A stretch of 64,000 bases of DNA. It comes from Archivesica marissinica (lineage: Eukaryota; Mollusca; Bivalvia; Venerida; Vesicomyidae). The notes below the pieces were generated by a model. That model was not told the DNA's origin. It was given only the letters and a program-made list of their open reading frames with translations, and did no database searches. Where the stretch lies: contig CM026386.1 in NCBI GenBank assembly GCA_014843695.1, forward strand, positions 13,843,333-13,907,332, in the 5' to 3' direction. The translations under genes and the position numbers were made by a program. Every line of letters begins with the position of its first letter. Positions within the stretch are counted from its first letter, which is position 1. Of this stretch, positions 39,101-42,122 are shown piece after piece.

Positions 39101-41665
39101 TAGCCTTGTACTACTTGATTGTAAAATTTTAGTTAGACAGTTGTTGTACCTATGGCCTAGGTATCAAAACCACTATATGGATATAACAGGGTTTAACCGA
39201 AACCTTGAAACCAGGGATACCCGGTATGTTACGGTATGCAAGGGAGCAGTTCGTTGACTCGGCCATGTGTCCCTCAGTTTAACCCTTAACCTGCTGAACT
39301 TATTGGATGGAATGTGCAAACAACATATAGCAAGATCAGCCACGTCTGATCAGGATTTATGTTGTTTGCTATTCAGACAAGTGATTTAGGTGCACTATCC
39401 GAATAGCAAACAACATAGAGCCTGATCAGGTTCTATGTTCTTTGCAAAAACGACTATAGTCGTGATTGGCATGTTCAGGGTTAAAATAGAGTGTTGTGAG
39501 GTAGCTGAGGGATACCATTTCTACTAAGTCACCCTCGACGCCTTGTATACCATATACTGTTGTATACTTTGTTTGCTTTCTTCAGATTCATGTTCTTGTT
39601 TTTGTAGGCAATATATAAGTTTCATTTTATTGCGTCTCCGTGCAATCTCAGACGGATCTGTAGTCCAGTGGTAACACGCTGGACTGGTAATCCAGGGAAC
39701 GCAGGTTCGATCCCCCGTCTGACCCTAATAAAATTAACAGTCTTTCAGATGGGACGTTAAACCGAGGTCTCGTGTTGGTGCTTTACACCGTGCACGAAAA
39801 AGAACCAGATGAGACTCTGGAATGTGTCTCTGTCTGTATCATGCACTATCCTCCAAAAATGACTAATCTCTTCAGAAGGCGTCGCTCATATGGGCAACCG
39901 GTAGCGACGATAAATAAATGTAAAACACACGTCTCCGTGCAAGTACTATGTATTTGATTGTTGATGTTATTTTCAGGACATTTAGCACAGAGAGTACTGT
40001 GGGTAAAACAGTGACTGATTCGCTGTTACACAAGTACGACAGACTCATCCTTAGACCGTCACACATCAAACAGGTATTTAGAGGCTATTACGAGTTCATT
40101 TGATAACGTCTTTATTACTTTGATCTGAATTTGAACATTTAATAATCGAAATCATGCTCTCCGTTATCCATTTATCAGGAATAAATCACAATTGCTGAAG
40201 TAGATACACGGAAGCGAGTGAAATATTAATTACCATGACACTACAAACATCTGTTATCTGTCAAATTTGACACACTGGGATGCTACAGTAAGTAAACAAA
40301 CTAGTACCGAGTATGCATGCGTTATTTTCTCTGGAACTAGTTATGATACGGCTTTTTCTGGTTTGATACGGGCTCATGACTATCAAACCAGCAAATGTAA
40401 TATCAGACTGGAAAACAGCGTATCAACCTGGGTGGTAGACAATATTGATTGTGGTAGGCAAAAATAGGCTAAAATTCATATCTAAGTAAAGGTTACAGCT
40501 GTGCCTAATATAAACTAGTATGGGTTTATTAGAGTACCTATACTCTAAGTGTTAATTGGGGAGTGTACCTATTAATTAGTGGGGTGGAGTGATAATGAAC
40601 TCGAGTGGGATGTGTTGGGAGCTAGAATTGTAGAGTCTTTGAACTAGTGTGGGATTGCGGGTGTGCAGTGCCTATGAAGTAGTGTGGGTTTGGAGGAGGG
40701 GTGTTGTAGAGAAAATTAATTAGTTTGTGGTAGTTGTAGTTCATAGCAACTAGTGCTGGTTTGGAAGGGGGGACATTGTAGTTCCTAAGTACTAGTCTAG
40801 GATTGAGGGGGTGGGTTGAGTGTTTGTGAACTAGTCTAGGATTGAAGGGGGGGGGGGTGAGTGATTGTGAACTAGTCTAGGATTGAGGGGGAGGGGGGGT
40901 TGAGTGTTTGTGAAATAGTATAGGATTGAGGGGGGTTGAGTGTTTGGACTAGTCTAGGATTGAGGGGGTGTGATTGTGTGAACTAGTCTATGATGAAGGG
41001 GGGTGAGTGTTTATGAATAGTCTAGGATTGAGGGGGGTGAGTGTTTGTGAACTAGGTCTAGGATTGAGGGGGGGTGAGTGTTTGGGACTAGTCTAGGATT
41101 GAGGGGGGTGGTGTTTGTGACTGTCTAGGATTGAAGGGGATGAGTGTTTGTGAACTAGTCTAGGATTGAGGGGGATGAGTGTTTGTGAACTAGTCTAGGA
41201 TTGAGGGGGATGAGTGTTTGTGAACTAGTCTAGGATTGAGGGGGGTGTTGTTGTGCCTTTGAACTAGTTTGGATTGTGGGGGTCTATGAACTAGTGTTGG
41301 TTGGGGGAGTGTAGTGACTTTGAACTAGTTATCTTGCATGTGGGTGTACAAAACAGATATTTTGTTGAAATGGTTGTTAGAAGTTAGTGGTTCTCTCCTG
41401 CCATCAGAGGAACATGTTAACCATTTTAGGGTTAAATTATATAGATATAGTTAGGGATTTAATGAGGGTTCCTGTTTACAGGGGTTCTACTGCTGTATCA
41501 TGTATAATCCATGGGTCTATGTCACATTGTTTTGTTAGAATCTGAGAACTGTTGACTTCCTATAGAGTAGAGCATGTTTTATTTCAGGCACAAAGTGTAC
41601 TTGGATTTTTCTTCGAGAAGTTGTTGCCCACCTGTCAACTGGAGATCTTGGGGAAGGAAAGCTAA
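79..41665 (+). CDS. Gene A: large multi-exon protein with four degenerate NDPK-like segments (5' partial)
   Basis: Reconstructed from 26 exons joined by GT..AG introns with matching codon phase at every junction except exon 21/22. It gives about 1,500 residues and ends at TAA 41663-41665. In-window residues 1-340 are charged and low complexity, with Asp/Glu stretches, a Pro-rich patch and Lys/Arg/Glu/Gln helices typical of coiled coil. Residues about 340-780 look globular. From about 780 to the end there are four segments with NDPK-like patterns: LVMSP then RRGFQVSGIRR; LELLGMKW then LVLALRGVNAF; LLVIKP, ESFKIVGLKL, QRENAVKRLL, RGVFG; and CIVLTP, GFEFVGG, LERDNAVLAF. The third has NAIYAS where active NDPKs have NxxHGS, so catalysis is unlikely. 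Known family logic: NDPK-like modules without the His occur in ciliary proteins. Inference: an axonemal or dynein-assembly protein, possibly DNAAF8-like; this name is a guess. Many introns carry minisatellites at their splice sites. Confidence 0.72.
251..336. repeat. Direct duplication, about 43 bp x 2
   Basis: Two near-identical copies containing ttatctgttttaactttgtc lie head to tail in an intron of gene A. Confidence 0.7.
330..625 (+). mobile_element. SINE family A, decayed copy
   Basis: The tRNA-like head with a B-box relative (agtttgatcccc), the middle cagtctttcagatgggac, and a decayed 3' part (ggaggcgtcg) match the full copy at 728. Confidence 0.6.
728..1022 (+). mobile_element. SINE family A, full copy
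   Basis: The tRNA-Thr-like head has an A-box region tagtccagtggtaacacg and a B box ggttcgatccc. A conserved body and a 3' end (gtagcgacgataaataaacg) follow. It recurs on both strands at nine or more places. Confidence 0.8.
1082..1362 (-). mobile_element. SINE family F, reverse copy
   Basis: On the minus strand it begins with a tRNA-like head (ctccgtggcctagtggttac) and ends in a tail with aataggtgtgacac. A second copy lies at 24840-25080. Confidence 0.7.
1416..1718 (+). CDS. Gene A exon 2, charged N-terminal region
   Basis: The acceptor is taaatttcag and the donor is gtaggt. It encodes about 101 residues beginning NRLGLTLIEKLAQMSM, followed by acidic and basic stretches such as DDVDEESEV. 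No domain was recognised; it is probably disordered. It ends in phase 1, matching exon 3. Confidence 0.75.
1788..2640 (-). mobile_element. MITE family K copy with one terminus expanded into a 46-bp array
   Basis: Bases 2456-2640 are the body of the MITE seen intact at 24430 and 45013. Bases 1788-2455 are about 14 units of 46 bp (acccattcaacaccaagtaa plus catggactggtgcatgat), which is the opposite terminus repeated. Confidence 0.75.
2788..3000 (+). mobile_element. SINE family C
   Basis: The tRNA-like head is ttagcgcagtggttagcgcg, with a ggttcgattctc B box. The body has gtgggttttctccgggaac and the tail runs to a poly(A)-like end. Confidence 0.75.
3113..3235 (+). CDS. Gene A exon 3, Thr/Pro-rich
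   Basis: The acceptor is ccaatttcag and the donor is gtatat. It encodes about 41 residues with a Pro-rich patch VPPKTPPPIPVKLGGT. This is a likely disordered linker and could bind proline-recognition domains. An 18-bp tandem array begins within about 15 bases after its donor. Confidence 0.72.
3236..3895 (+). mobile_element. Element L with an 18-bp tandem expansion
   Basis: It starts at the gene A exon 3 donor. About 19 units of 18 bp (tattaagcagccaacctc) fill 3258-3595. A second AT-rich element piece (3620-3790, containing gagataaccggagaattcg) is nested, and the far end (gactgcttaacacaagtttg) closes at about 3893. Confidence 0.7.
4130..5534 (+). repeat. 54-bp array carrying repeated 3' splice sites
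   Basis: About 26 units contain gtttgatatttacag followed by aggtacttaaaggggacaag, the same acceptor and exon start used by gene A exon 4. The unit is 54 bp and an open frame runs from about 4316 into the exon. The first copies (4130-4400) also carry exon-like tttatagatctgagaaac. Confidence 0.85.
5535..5661 (+). CDS. Gene A exon 4, preceded by an acceptor array
   Basis: Two acceptors keep the frame. One is gatatttacag with the exon from 5535, which has a better T-rich tract. The other is tctacag with the exon from 5565. Both continue as VFIDLRNFEQMRQEQEQSIV and end at donor gtacag in phase 2. Gln/Glu-rich helix follows. The upstream array repeats this same acceptor and exon start about 26 times. 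Confidence 0.62.
5912..6148 (+). mobile_element. SINE family B
   Basis: The head is gtcgtgatagcgcagtggat with a gagtttgagccccgc B-box region. The body has ggcaaggcatttaaattcc and the tail gcaatcgagctaaaataaat. Confidence 0.78.
6292..6562. repeat. 37-bp tandem array, about 7 units
   Basis: The unit contains gtgaattatctccctgtaat and tgtgcaaatcctgtttt. It is intronic and nearly identical between units. Confidence 0.85.
6578..6778. mobile_element. MITE family J
   Basis: The borders are ttaactctttgcaggctagc and cagcattcaaagagttaa, with an internal inverted pair around atgtcatggaatttc / gaaattccatgacat. It resembles the copy at 45253. Confidence 0.7.
6862..6996 (+). CDS. Gene A exon 5, acidic then basic linker
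   Basis: The acceptor is attatgtag and the donor is gtaagt. It encodes VDDLSDSDEDMDDWKEQRQK followed by a Lys/Gln helix and a Ser-rich tail. The acidic run with Ser in SDSDED resembles a CK2 site, which is inference only. It is phase 2 on both sides. Confidence 0.75.
7135..7305. mobile_element. Element L, solo copy
   Basis: It is bordered by cagtcaaatctgtgttagtg and ggacaggtttgactgtaac, inverted ends of one element. Inside are attaagcagcc motifs, here not expanded. Confidence 0.7.
7410..7725. mobile_element. MITE family G
   Basis: It contains ttttgggagaagtgagaaag at one end and a cccagggggcgatgtcaggg block near the other. Relatives lie at 22868, 27735, 34492, 35353, 38243 and 62463. Confidence 0.65.
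7834..7998 (+). CDS. Gene A exon 6, linker and start of coiled coil
   Basis: The acceptor is gtatttttcag and the donor is gtaggt. It reads HRQPPRVINMFDIPSRTRQ, then a helix ending EEQMRLVLVQKEKDLQMENI. The last 45 bases plus the start of the intron are amplified downstream as a 72-bp tandem array. Confidence 0.77.
7999..9510 (+). repeat. 72-bp array derived from the exon 6 / intron junction
   Basis: About 21 units. The block ggaaaatgttaggtaggtca corresponds to the exon 6 end and donor (ggaaaatattag, gtaggt). Translated, units read REIQKLLGLVMRKKVRQLEN, like the exon's own coiled-coil end. Units differ by point changes, with alternating subtypes near 8000-8600. Confidence 0.82.
9635..9770 (+). 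CDS. Gene A exon 7, basic coiled coil
   Basis: The acceptor is tatatttgcag and the donor is gtaaat. It continues the helix of exon 6 as RKLREQRESEKQTKLRLQKR, then a Ser/Thr-rich turn ending TPTVFDL. It ends in phase 0. Confidence 0.77.
9787..10530 (+). repeat. Long interspersed repeat, inverted partner at 30725-31400
   Basis: The sequence from tatgtgtgaaccctacagta to the end recurs in reverse complement at 30725-31400, including a nested palindromic MITE at 9860-10105. A 25-bp tandem (gacaccgaatatgtcttgca) near 10300 is expanded here but single in the partner. Confidence 0.75.
9860..10105. mobile_element. Palindromic MITE family N
   Basis: The terminal inverted repeats are aacccatttcattct and agaatgaaatgggtt. 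Inside are repeated inverted motifs around gatccagatcagccgcaacg and ctgatctggctctatg. Relatives lie at 27400, 31099, 39287 and 47329. Confidence 0.75.
10600..11060 (+). repeat. 46-bp array before the exon 8 acceptor
   Basis: About 10 units contain caaatatttatagaatggtc and gcatgctcaatttaccg. The last unit runs into the real acceptor region (ctccaaatatttcactttag), which looks like a modified unit. Confidence 0.8.
11076..11217 (+). CDS. Gene A exon 8, beta-rich segment
   Basis: The acceptor is atttcactttag and the donor is gtagta. It reads DASYEPAPRSLPPVLSPDTD, then NVLLTIHLSSNGEIVVHRGS, a pattern of alternating hydrophobics suggesting beta strands. The preceding intron ends with a 46-bp array related to the acceptor sequence. 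Confidence 0.77.
11218..12414. other. Intron 8 sequence with no recognised element
   Basis: This is A/T-rich intron. I see no convincing exon, SINE or tandem array in it before the SINE fragment at 12415. Confidence 0.5.
12415..12600 (+). mobile_element. SINE family D, 5'-truncated
   Basis: It begins within the B-box region (cgagccccgctcaggccg) and has the body cggaggttggtgcacccaag and the tail gatgcaggcgtaaaacccg. Confidence 0.75.
12739..12983 (+). CDS. Gene A exon 9, globular region
   Basis: The acceptor is ttcgtcatag and the donor is gtacac. It encodes about 82 residues, including YTALLTWLLALVPDSFSYL and VLLDGQLCLMVAVTPVEQF. No family motif was identified. The hydrophobic pattern is that of a folded domain. 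Confidence 0.77.
13125..13435. repeat. 31-bp tandem array, about 10 units
   Basis: The unit contains tgcattttctggaaattatc and cgactatttgcc, in the intron after exon 9. Reading frames through it are by-products of the 31-bp period. Confidence 0.82.
13596..13850 (+). mobile_element. SINE-like element E
   Basis: A tRNA-like start (ccccggtggctcattacggt) with a B-box-like gtaggttcgaatctc is followed by a unique body. It is a single copy in this window, so assignment is tentative. Confidence 0.5.
14143..14245 (+). mobile_element. SINE family A, 5' fragment
   Basis: It has the head ccagttaacacgttggactg, the B box ggttcgatccc, and the body up to cagtctttcagatgggac. It stops just before the exon 10 acceptor. 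Confidence 0.7.
14274..14427 (+). CDS. Gene A exon 10
   Basis: The acceptor is ttgtttttcag and the donor is gtaagt. It reads KLESRNTTAFQQHLQKYFAT and then NTLHSVCPLLQNMVSMELG; it looks helical. A 35-bp array starts directly at its donor. Confidence 0.77.
14428..15235 (+). repeat. 35-bp array starting at the exon 10 donor
   Basis: About 22 units contain agtacgtcgtacagattgta and tgccaccatgtcct. The first unit begins with the real donor (gtaagtcgtacag). A (TG)n run at about 14780-14825 interrupts it. Confidence 0.82.
15255..16378 (+). repeat. 22-bp G-rich array
   Basis: About 50 units of gtttaatgtgtgcatgggag with cat/caa and aacctta variants. It lies just before exon 11. The strand is strongly purine- and GT-biased. 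Confidence 0.85.
16503..17429 (+). CDS. Gene A exon 11, largest exon; ends in NDPK-like segment 1
   Basis: The acceptor is gtgttgtag and the donor is gtatgg. This 927-base exon encodes about 309 residues. Early blocks are STFIHMNPDPQATSKVF and VGFFWQTVDSDESRLDQDLH. A central helical part has SAMMGILNRVLQLGLDLAGI. A basic linker SPKGRRSKRVTFADTKD comes next. The end, NEIMLVMSPLVPPKCFGIIL with RRGFQVSGIRRTRLSNKRA, has the strand-helix-strand order of the NDPK N-terminal half: LVMSP stands for the usual IKP strand and GF starts the second strand. The IKP lysine is missing here. Confidence 0.85.
17455..17765 (-). mobile_element. SINE family B, reverse, with a duplicated 3' end
   Basis: Reverse complement of family B: two tail copies (tttagctcgattgcaaaaca and a second at about 17560) come before the body (ttaaatgccttgcctaaggg) and head. 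Confidence 0.75.
17773..17850 (+). pseudogene. Decayed duplicate of the gene A exon 12 start
   Basis: It contains taggaatcattggtcacagg, ttgaaagcattcagccctgg and ttcaactacatagagtc, matching exon 12 (from 18599) and its acceptor with scattered changes. The reading frame is broken and no donor is kept. Confidence 0.72.
18118..18508. mobile_element. Element L with a tandem of about 95 bp
   Basis: It starts cagccaaacctgtcttaagc and ends actaacacaggtgtgactgt. The unit with aatattgggtatctggaaac and ggctgcttaatggaggtgac repeats about three times. Confidence 0.72.
18599..18817 (+). CDS. Gene A exon 12
   Basis: The acceptor is cacttctgcag and the donor is gtaagc. It reads ITGRGLKAFCPGSTTESYDA through HSAASLVEDCMVQLTLQGIM. 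The last codons and the donor are amplified downstream as a 24-bp array. A decayed copy of the exon start lies about 830 bases upstream. Confidence 0.77.
18805..19800 (+). repeat. 24-bp array derived from the exon 12 donor
   Basis: About 41 units of catttacagggcattatggg plus taag. Each unit holds ttacag and g|gtaagc, the exon 12 end and donor. The unit is eight codons long; the exon frame stays open through the first four units until a two-base insertion near 18911. Confidence 0.85.
20122..20652. mobile_element. MITE family I
   Basis: The terminal inverted repeats are taaagcgacattacatcgca and accgatgtagtgtcgctttta. The body with tgaatacattcgaacattaa is shared with the copy at 42186. Confidence 0.8.
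20800..21445. mobile_element. MITE family H with a tandem core
   Basis: The ends are tgccccatagaagcacctct and ctatgaaggaaagggtta. The core of about 119 bp (gtagtcccagtaatatctat, ggcgactacttatccactgc) is repeated about four times. Confidence 0.8.
21559..21665 (+). CDS. Gene A exon 13, end of NDPK-like segment 1
   Basis: The acceptor is atggttacag and the donor is gtaatt. It encodes TLQNREGYPLESVHMFHAAR then YSDNLLTSLGGDFSK. Its last 62 bases plus 15 intron bases form the unit of the array that follows. Confidence 0.77.
21666..22838 (+). repeat. 77-bp array of exon 13 end plus donor
   Basis: About 15 units. Each joins 62 bases of exon 13 (from atgttccatgcagccaggta to gacttcagcaag) to 15 intron bases (gtaattgtgttcct). 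The donor is exact in nearly all units. The period is not a multiple of three. Confidence 0.87.
22868..23130. mobile_element. MITE family G
   Basis: It has ttttgggagaagtgagaaag near one end and gagggcgatgtcagggtccc near the other, with cagtgtatcttactgacc inside. Confidence 0.68.
23419..23551 (+). CDS. Gene A exon 14, NDPK-like segment 2 start
   Basis: The acceptor is ttgtactgtttcag and the donor is gtaaga. It encodes CFDPEVQINPSFVIPQLY and then ITVLLLLGNDILKTSGLLI. The LLLLG strand sits where NDPKs have their first beta strand. Confidence 0.77.
23676..23790. repeat. Short repeat, inverted partner at 31755-31870
   Basis: The segment with gtaggattgaggagaaagca recurs in reverse complement within the later intron, next to a family C SINE in both places. 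Confidence 0.7.
23770..23972 (-). mobile_element. SINE family C, reverse
   Basis: It has the tail caacggttacgaagcaattt, the body gagaaaacccacctgtccga, and a truncated head ending at gaggatcgaacccgggtt. A family D tail fragment (23975-24030) is fused directly to it. Confidence 0.75.
24050..24229 (+). CDS. Gene A exon 15, NDPK-like segment 2 core
   Basis: The acceptor is tgttatttcag and the donor is gtacaa. It encodes GLELLGMKWLPGLTLSQAKE and then DRLWKSSLHTLAN. The pattern LLGMKW..LTLSQA matches the second strand and following helix of NDPKs (typically G-hydrophobic..K..LT..QA). Confidence 0.78.
24430..24657. mobile_element. MITE family K, intact
   Basis: The ends are ttaaccctttcaacatcaca and ttggtgttgaatgggttaaa. 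An internal pair is agtgtagatccagacgagcc / catcaggatctgcactttt. Confidence 0.78.
24840..25080 (-). mobile_element. SINE family F, reverse
   Basis: It contains agtgtcacccctatttaaag and tttaactagctggcggctca, as at 1082. The tRNA-like head is decayed. Confidence 0.65.
25337..25885. mobile_element. Element L with a 57-bp tandem expansion
   Basis: About eight units of acagtcaaacctgtgttagt plus ccattaagcagccaacctg. The far end (aaacaggtttgactgtatgt) closes the element. Three long reading frames here are products of the 57-bp period. Confidence 0.8.
25990..26216 (-). mobile_element. SINE family A, reverse
   Basis: It has the 3' end tttatttatcgtcgctacct, the body gagactctc-type segment, and ends at agggtcagacgggg. 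The tRNA head is missing. Confidence 0.75.
26546..26801 (+). CDS. Gene A exon 16, NDPK-like segment 2 end
   Basis: The acceptor is ttgatcttgtag and the donor is gtatga. It begins PCLVLALRGVNAFSKLEGVV, matching the NDPK block hydrophobic-strand-GENAV. It then has AEEAYTYIRLFFTERELFSD and ARPMLPYIPVYQTRHVMNH. No His-containing motif is present. Confidence 0.78.
26820..26998. repeat. Direct duplication, about 93 bp x 2
   Basis: The segment with ttgttgcttagcacaggttt and ctacgtattgtcaacgggat occurs twice, shortly after the exon 16 donor. Confidence 0.75.
27035..27275 (+). mobile_element. SINE family B
   Basis: It has the head gtcgtgatagcgcagtggat, the B-box region gttcaagccccgc, and the tail caaccgagctaaaataaatt. 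Confidence 0.78.
27400..27575. mobile_element. MITE family N, partial
   Basis: It contains acctgccgaatacattggac, atagatccagatcagccg and the intact site gctattcagacaagtg. That site is the uninterrupted form of the target of the insertion at 47441. Confidence 0.7.
27735..28280. mobile_element. MITE family G, with a further element inside
   Basis: One end is gctcattctagagggcgaca and the other cactttctccccaatatttt. A family H-like fragment (cattggcgttgagaggcgct) sits within it. Confidence 0.55.
28313..28547 (+). CDS. Gene A exon 17, NDPK-like segment 3 N-half
   Basis: The acceptor is atgattaccag and the donor is gtgggt. It encodes FELMLSGPRPFTTLLVIKPR, keeping the IKP strand with its Lys. SKIIKKVAQESFKIVGLKLQ follows, then LTTEQATRLLPDNLQ. 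This is the clearest NDPK-like stretch in gene A. Confidence 0.82.
28585..28855 (+). mobile_element. SINE family D, full
   Basis: The tRNA-like head gtggtcaagtggttacggtc has a long extra arm before B box cgggttcgagccccgc. The body is cggaggttggtgcacccaag and it ends in (CAAA)n. Confidence 0.8.
28983..30300. repeat. 19-bp tandem array, about 68 units
   Basis: The unit is cctacttgatgtagccccg, with gtac for cccc in many copies. It lies between exons 17 and 18 and runs 1.3 kb. It has a mosaic of two main subtypes. Confidence 0.88.
30467..30659 (+). CDS. Gene A exon 18, NDPK-like segment 3 C-half
   Basis: The acceptor is attcaattcag and the donor is gtaagt. It reads SGPTLCLCVQRENAVKRLLD, LLGPEDPQSARRLSQFYWRG and VFGTDTVCNAIY. 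In NDPKs the order is GENAV, LxGxTxPxxA, then RGxFG and NxxHGS. Here Tyr replaces the His of NxxHGS, so the phosphohistidine cannot form. Confidence 0.83.
30725..31400 (-). repeat. Inverted partner of the 9787-10530 repeat
   Basis: It reads as the reverse complement of the earlier copy from gcctataaggcgatctcgct to ggttcacacatata, with a nested palindromic MITE at 31099-31346. Confidence 0.75.
31540..31780 (+). mobile_element. SINE family C, 5'-truncated
   Basis: It begins at the B box (ggttcgatcctcggaccg), has the body gtgggttttctctgggttct, and a tail with cttcgtaatcgttgtaaaat that is duplicated once. Confidence 0.73.
31990..32084 (+). CDS. Gene A exon 19, end of NDPK-like segment 3
   Basis: The acceptor is ccaattaaag and the donor is gtgagc. 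It encodes ASKTYGDAVEDGNVFFPDGF and then CCDATDITLQEM. ASKT replaces the GSDS block next to the NDPK active-site His, and the A-x-x-E-x-x-x-x-F-F spacing is kept. Confidence 0.78.
32165..32575 (+). mobile_element. SINE family D with a triplicated head
   Basis: The head segment (gtccgcctccgtggtcgagt, atgtgcactagaacgtat) occurs three times in tandem before a single body and tail. The extra sequence matches the 3' flank of exon 17. Confidence 0.75.
32576..33138. other. Intron 19 sequence with no recognised gene or element
   Basis: It contains a piece atagcgcaaaaattaaatat and a second segment near 32870-33010 with cgagctcgaacc-like decay. No exon was found. Confidence 0.45.
33139..33306 (+). repeat. 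93-bp tandem duplication of the exon 20 acceptor
   Basis: Copies at 33139 and 33232 both contain tagcggtatattacag and attacctg, then cttggatg. Only the second continues into an open exon with a donor. Confidence 0.82.
33280..33373 (+). CDS. Gene A exon 20, linker
   Basis: The acceptor is ggtatattacag and the donor is gtaaaa. It encodes ITCPALDEEMDLKYSTHRDV followed by VANTSLDNSAT. The acceptor region is duplicated 93 bases upstream. Confidence 0.7.
33445..33740. repeat. Pyrimidine microsatellites after the exon 20 donor
   Basis: A (CCCCT)n run at about 33455-33530 is followed by impure (CTGT)n and (CTCT)n. Reading frames of Pro/Ser and Gly/Arg repeats here are not genes. Confidence 0.88.
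33815..33879 (+). CDS. Gene A exon 21, 3' border uncertain
   Basis: The acceptor is gtccactttag. It reads VGRLKCTDNSSKRDQNDGLQ. Three donor positions were considered: gtcttc at 33866, gtcctg at 33880 and gtgatc at 33912. The third has the best consensus but does not fit the phase of exon 22. The end given here uses the second. Confidence 0.45.
34070..34161 (+). CDS. Gene A exon 22, NDPK-like segment 4 start
   Basis: The frame reads SCIVLTPVLMKKLGSHHGYV and then DIIDGLTAQ, aligning with the first strand and helix of an NDPK-like fold. The 5' border is either ttatggcag (exon from 34070) or atattgtag (exon from 34044). The donor gtatta at 34162 fits exon 23 in phase 2. Confidence 0.62.
34165..34240 (+). 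repeat. Short duplication just after the exon 22 donor
   Basis: Two copies of ataaaatatttatttcaggt with ctggtccgg follow the donor. Each has an acceptor-like tttcag. Confidence 0.7.
34492..34755. mobile_element. MITE family G
   Basis: The ends are gattctagagggtgatgtgg and cgcgcttctcccaaaaattc with tgacctagaatgaacc. Confidence 0.7.
34825..35025 (+). mobile_element. SINE family B, decayed
   Basis: It has gcgttcgcttccggtgcgat, a broken B box, the body gcatttaaattccacattgc, and the tail gcaatcaagctaaaaataaa. Confidence 0.72.
35353..35625. mobile_element. MITE family G
   Basis: The ends are tcattctagagggcgatatg and ttctgacctagaatgaac. The middle is attataaagcactccttct. Confidence 0.73.
35650..36005 (+). 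mobile_element. SINE family B with a duplicated tail
   Basis: A full SINE runs to 35890. The tail plus flank (ttaatataagttgaaagaac to gggtatgtcacacatatat) is then repeated once. Confidence 0.75.
36095..36185 (+). CDS. Gene A exon 23, NDPK-like segment 4
   Basis: The acceptor is tatgtgtacag and the donor is gtatgt. It encodes FEFVGGRMIWFTTQQAEHFL and CLIEAGSFQQ. GFEFVGGRM matches the GF-strand of NDPKs, and TTQQAEHF matches the LT..QA helix. Confidence 0.78.
36280..37556. mobile_element. MITE family H with about ten core units
   Basis: The ends are ttaaccctttcccacataga and tctatgaaggaaagggttaa. The same 119-bp core as at 20800 is expanded to about ten units, one broken by a unique stretch near 36620. 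Confidence 0.8.
37573..38115. mobile_element. Fold-back element family O
   Basis: The arms near 37573-37640 and 37770-37835 are inverted copies (taacggagagcatgatttcg / cgaaatcacgctctccgtta). A further 280 bp continue with gacacactgggatgctacgg, shared with 40097-40492. Confidence 0.75.
38243..38420. mobile_element. MITE family G, internally deleted
   Basis: It has cagtttagagggcggtgtgg, gccctctgggggccccattt, and the end ttctgacctagaatgaac. Confidence 0.7.
38509..38594 (+). CDS. Gene A exon 24, NDPK-like segment 4
   Basis: The acceptor is taatgtttcag and the donor is gttagt. It encodes VPMLVSGPSIVLALERDNAV followed by LAFDAILR, the GP-strand-ENAV block of NDPKs. It ends in phase 2. Confidence 0.77.
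38625..38868 (-). mobile_element. SINE family C, reverse
   Basis: It has the tail acgattgcgaagcaagttta, the body gagaaaacccacctgtccga, and the full head (gctaaccactgcgctaatca). Confidence 0.77.
38985..39098. mobile_element. MITE family J, partial
   Basis: It has gaattccatgacgtatttcc and tttttacccagcatgcaaaa, matching the right half of the copy at 6578. Confidence 0.6.
39287..39484. mobile_element. MITE family N
   Basis: It runs from aacccttaacctgctgaact to ttggcatgttcagggtta and contains the uninterrupted site tttgctattcagacaagtg. Confidence 0.73.
39648..39930 (+). mobile_element. SINE family A, full
   Basis: It has the head tagtccagtggtaacacgct, the B box ggttcgatccc, and the 3' end gtagcgacgataaataaatg. 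It lies just before exon 25. Confidence 0.82.
39977..40073 (+). CDS. Gene A exon 25
   Basis: The acceptor is gttattttcag and the donor is gtattt. It encodes TFSTESTVGKTVTDSLLHKY followed by DRLILRPSHIKQ. No His-containing catalytic motif is present. Confidence 0.75.
40097..40492. mobile_element. Element family O, solo copy
   Basis: It begins gataacgtctttattacttt, contains atcatgctctccgttatcca, and ends with aggctaaaattcatatctaa. The left fold-back arm is missing. Confidence 0.72.
40495..41335 (+). repeat. G-rich array of about 36 bp units
   Basis: Units of aactagtctaggattgaggg plus ggtgagtgtttgtg are imperfect, with G runs of 4-10. It lies between exons 25 and 26 and is strongly strand-asymmetric. 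Confidence 0.8.
41588..41665 (+). CDS. Gene A exon 26, terminal exon
   Basis: The acceptor is ttttatttcag. It encodes AQSVLGFFFEKLLPTCQLEI and then LGKES with stop TAA at 41663-41665. The 3' UTR follows; no clear AATAAA signal was seen before the 33-bp array at 41833. Confidence 0.78.
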   Translation, partial: AQSVLGFFFEKLLPTCQLEILGKES

Positions 41666-41832
41666 GACTGCTGAGCAGATCGTGTCATAAAGTGTCATAT
41701 TGCCAATCGTTTCAACCATAGTCATATGTACTCTTCAACAACACCAAATCTCCGACTATCTAGTCGATCAGTGTGTGTGTGTTGCTCAAAGTCTGTAAAT
41801 ACCAATGCAGAAAATGATTCCATAAACAGCAT

Positions 41833-42122
41833 GTTTACCCGAGAGTACAGGGGTGTACATAGCATGTGTATCCGAGAGTACAGGGGTGTACATAGCATGT
41901 GTACCCGAGAGTACAGGGGTGTACATAGCATGTGTACCCGAGAGTACAGGGGTGTATATAGCATGTGTACCCGAGAGTACAGGGGTGTACATAGCATGTG
42001 TACCCAAGAGTACAGGGGTGTACATAGCATGTGTACCCGAGAGTACAGGGGTGTACATAGCATGTGTACCCGAGAGTACAGGGGTGTACATAGCATGTGT
42101 ACCCGAGAGTACAGGGGTGTAT
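41833..42122 (+). repeat. 33-bp array in the likely 3' UTR of gene A
   Basis: Nine units of catagcatgtgtacccgaga plus gtacaggggtgta start about 170 bases past the stop codon. The 33-bp period keeps frames open on both strands; none looks like a real protein. Confidence 0.83.
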
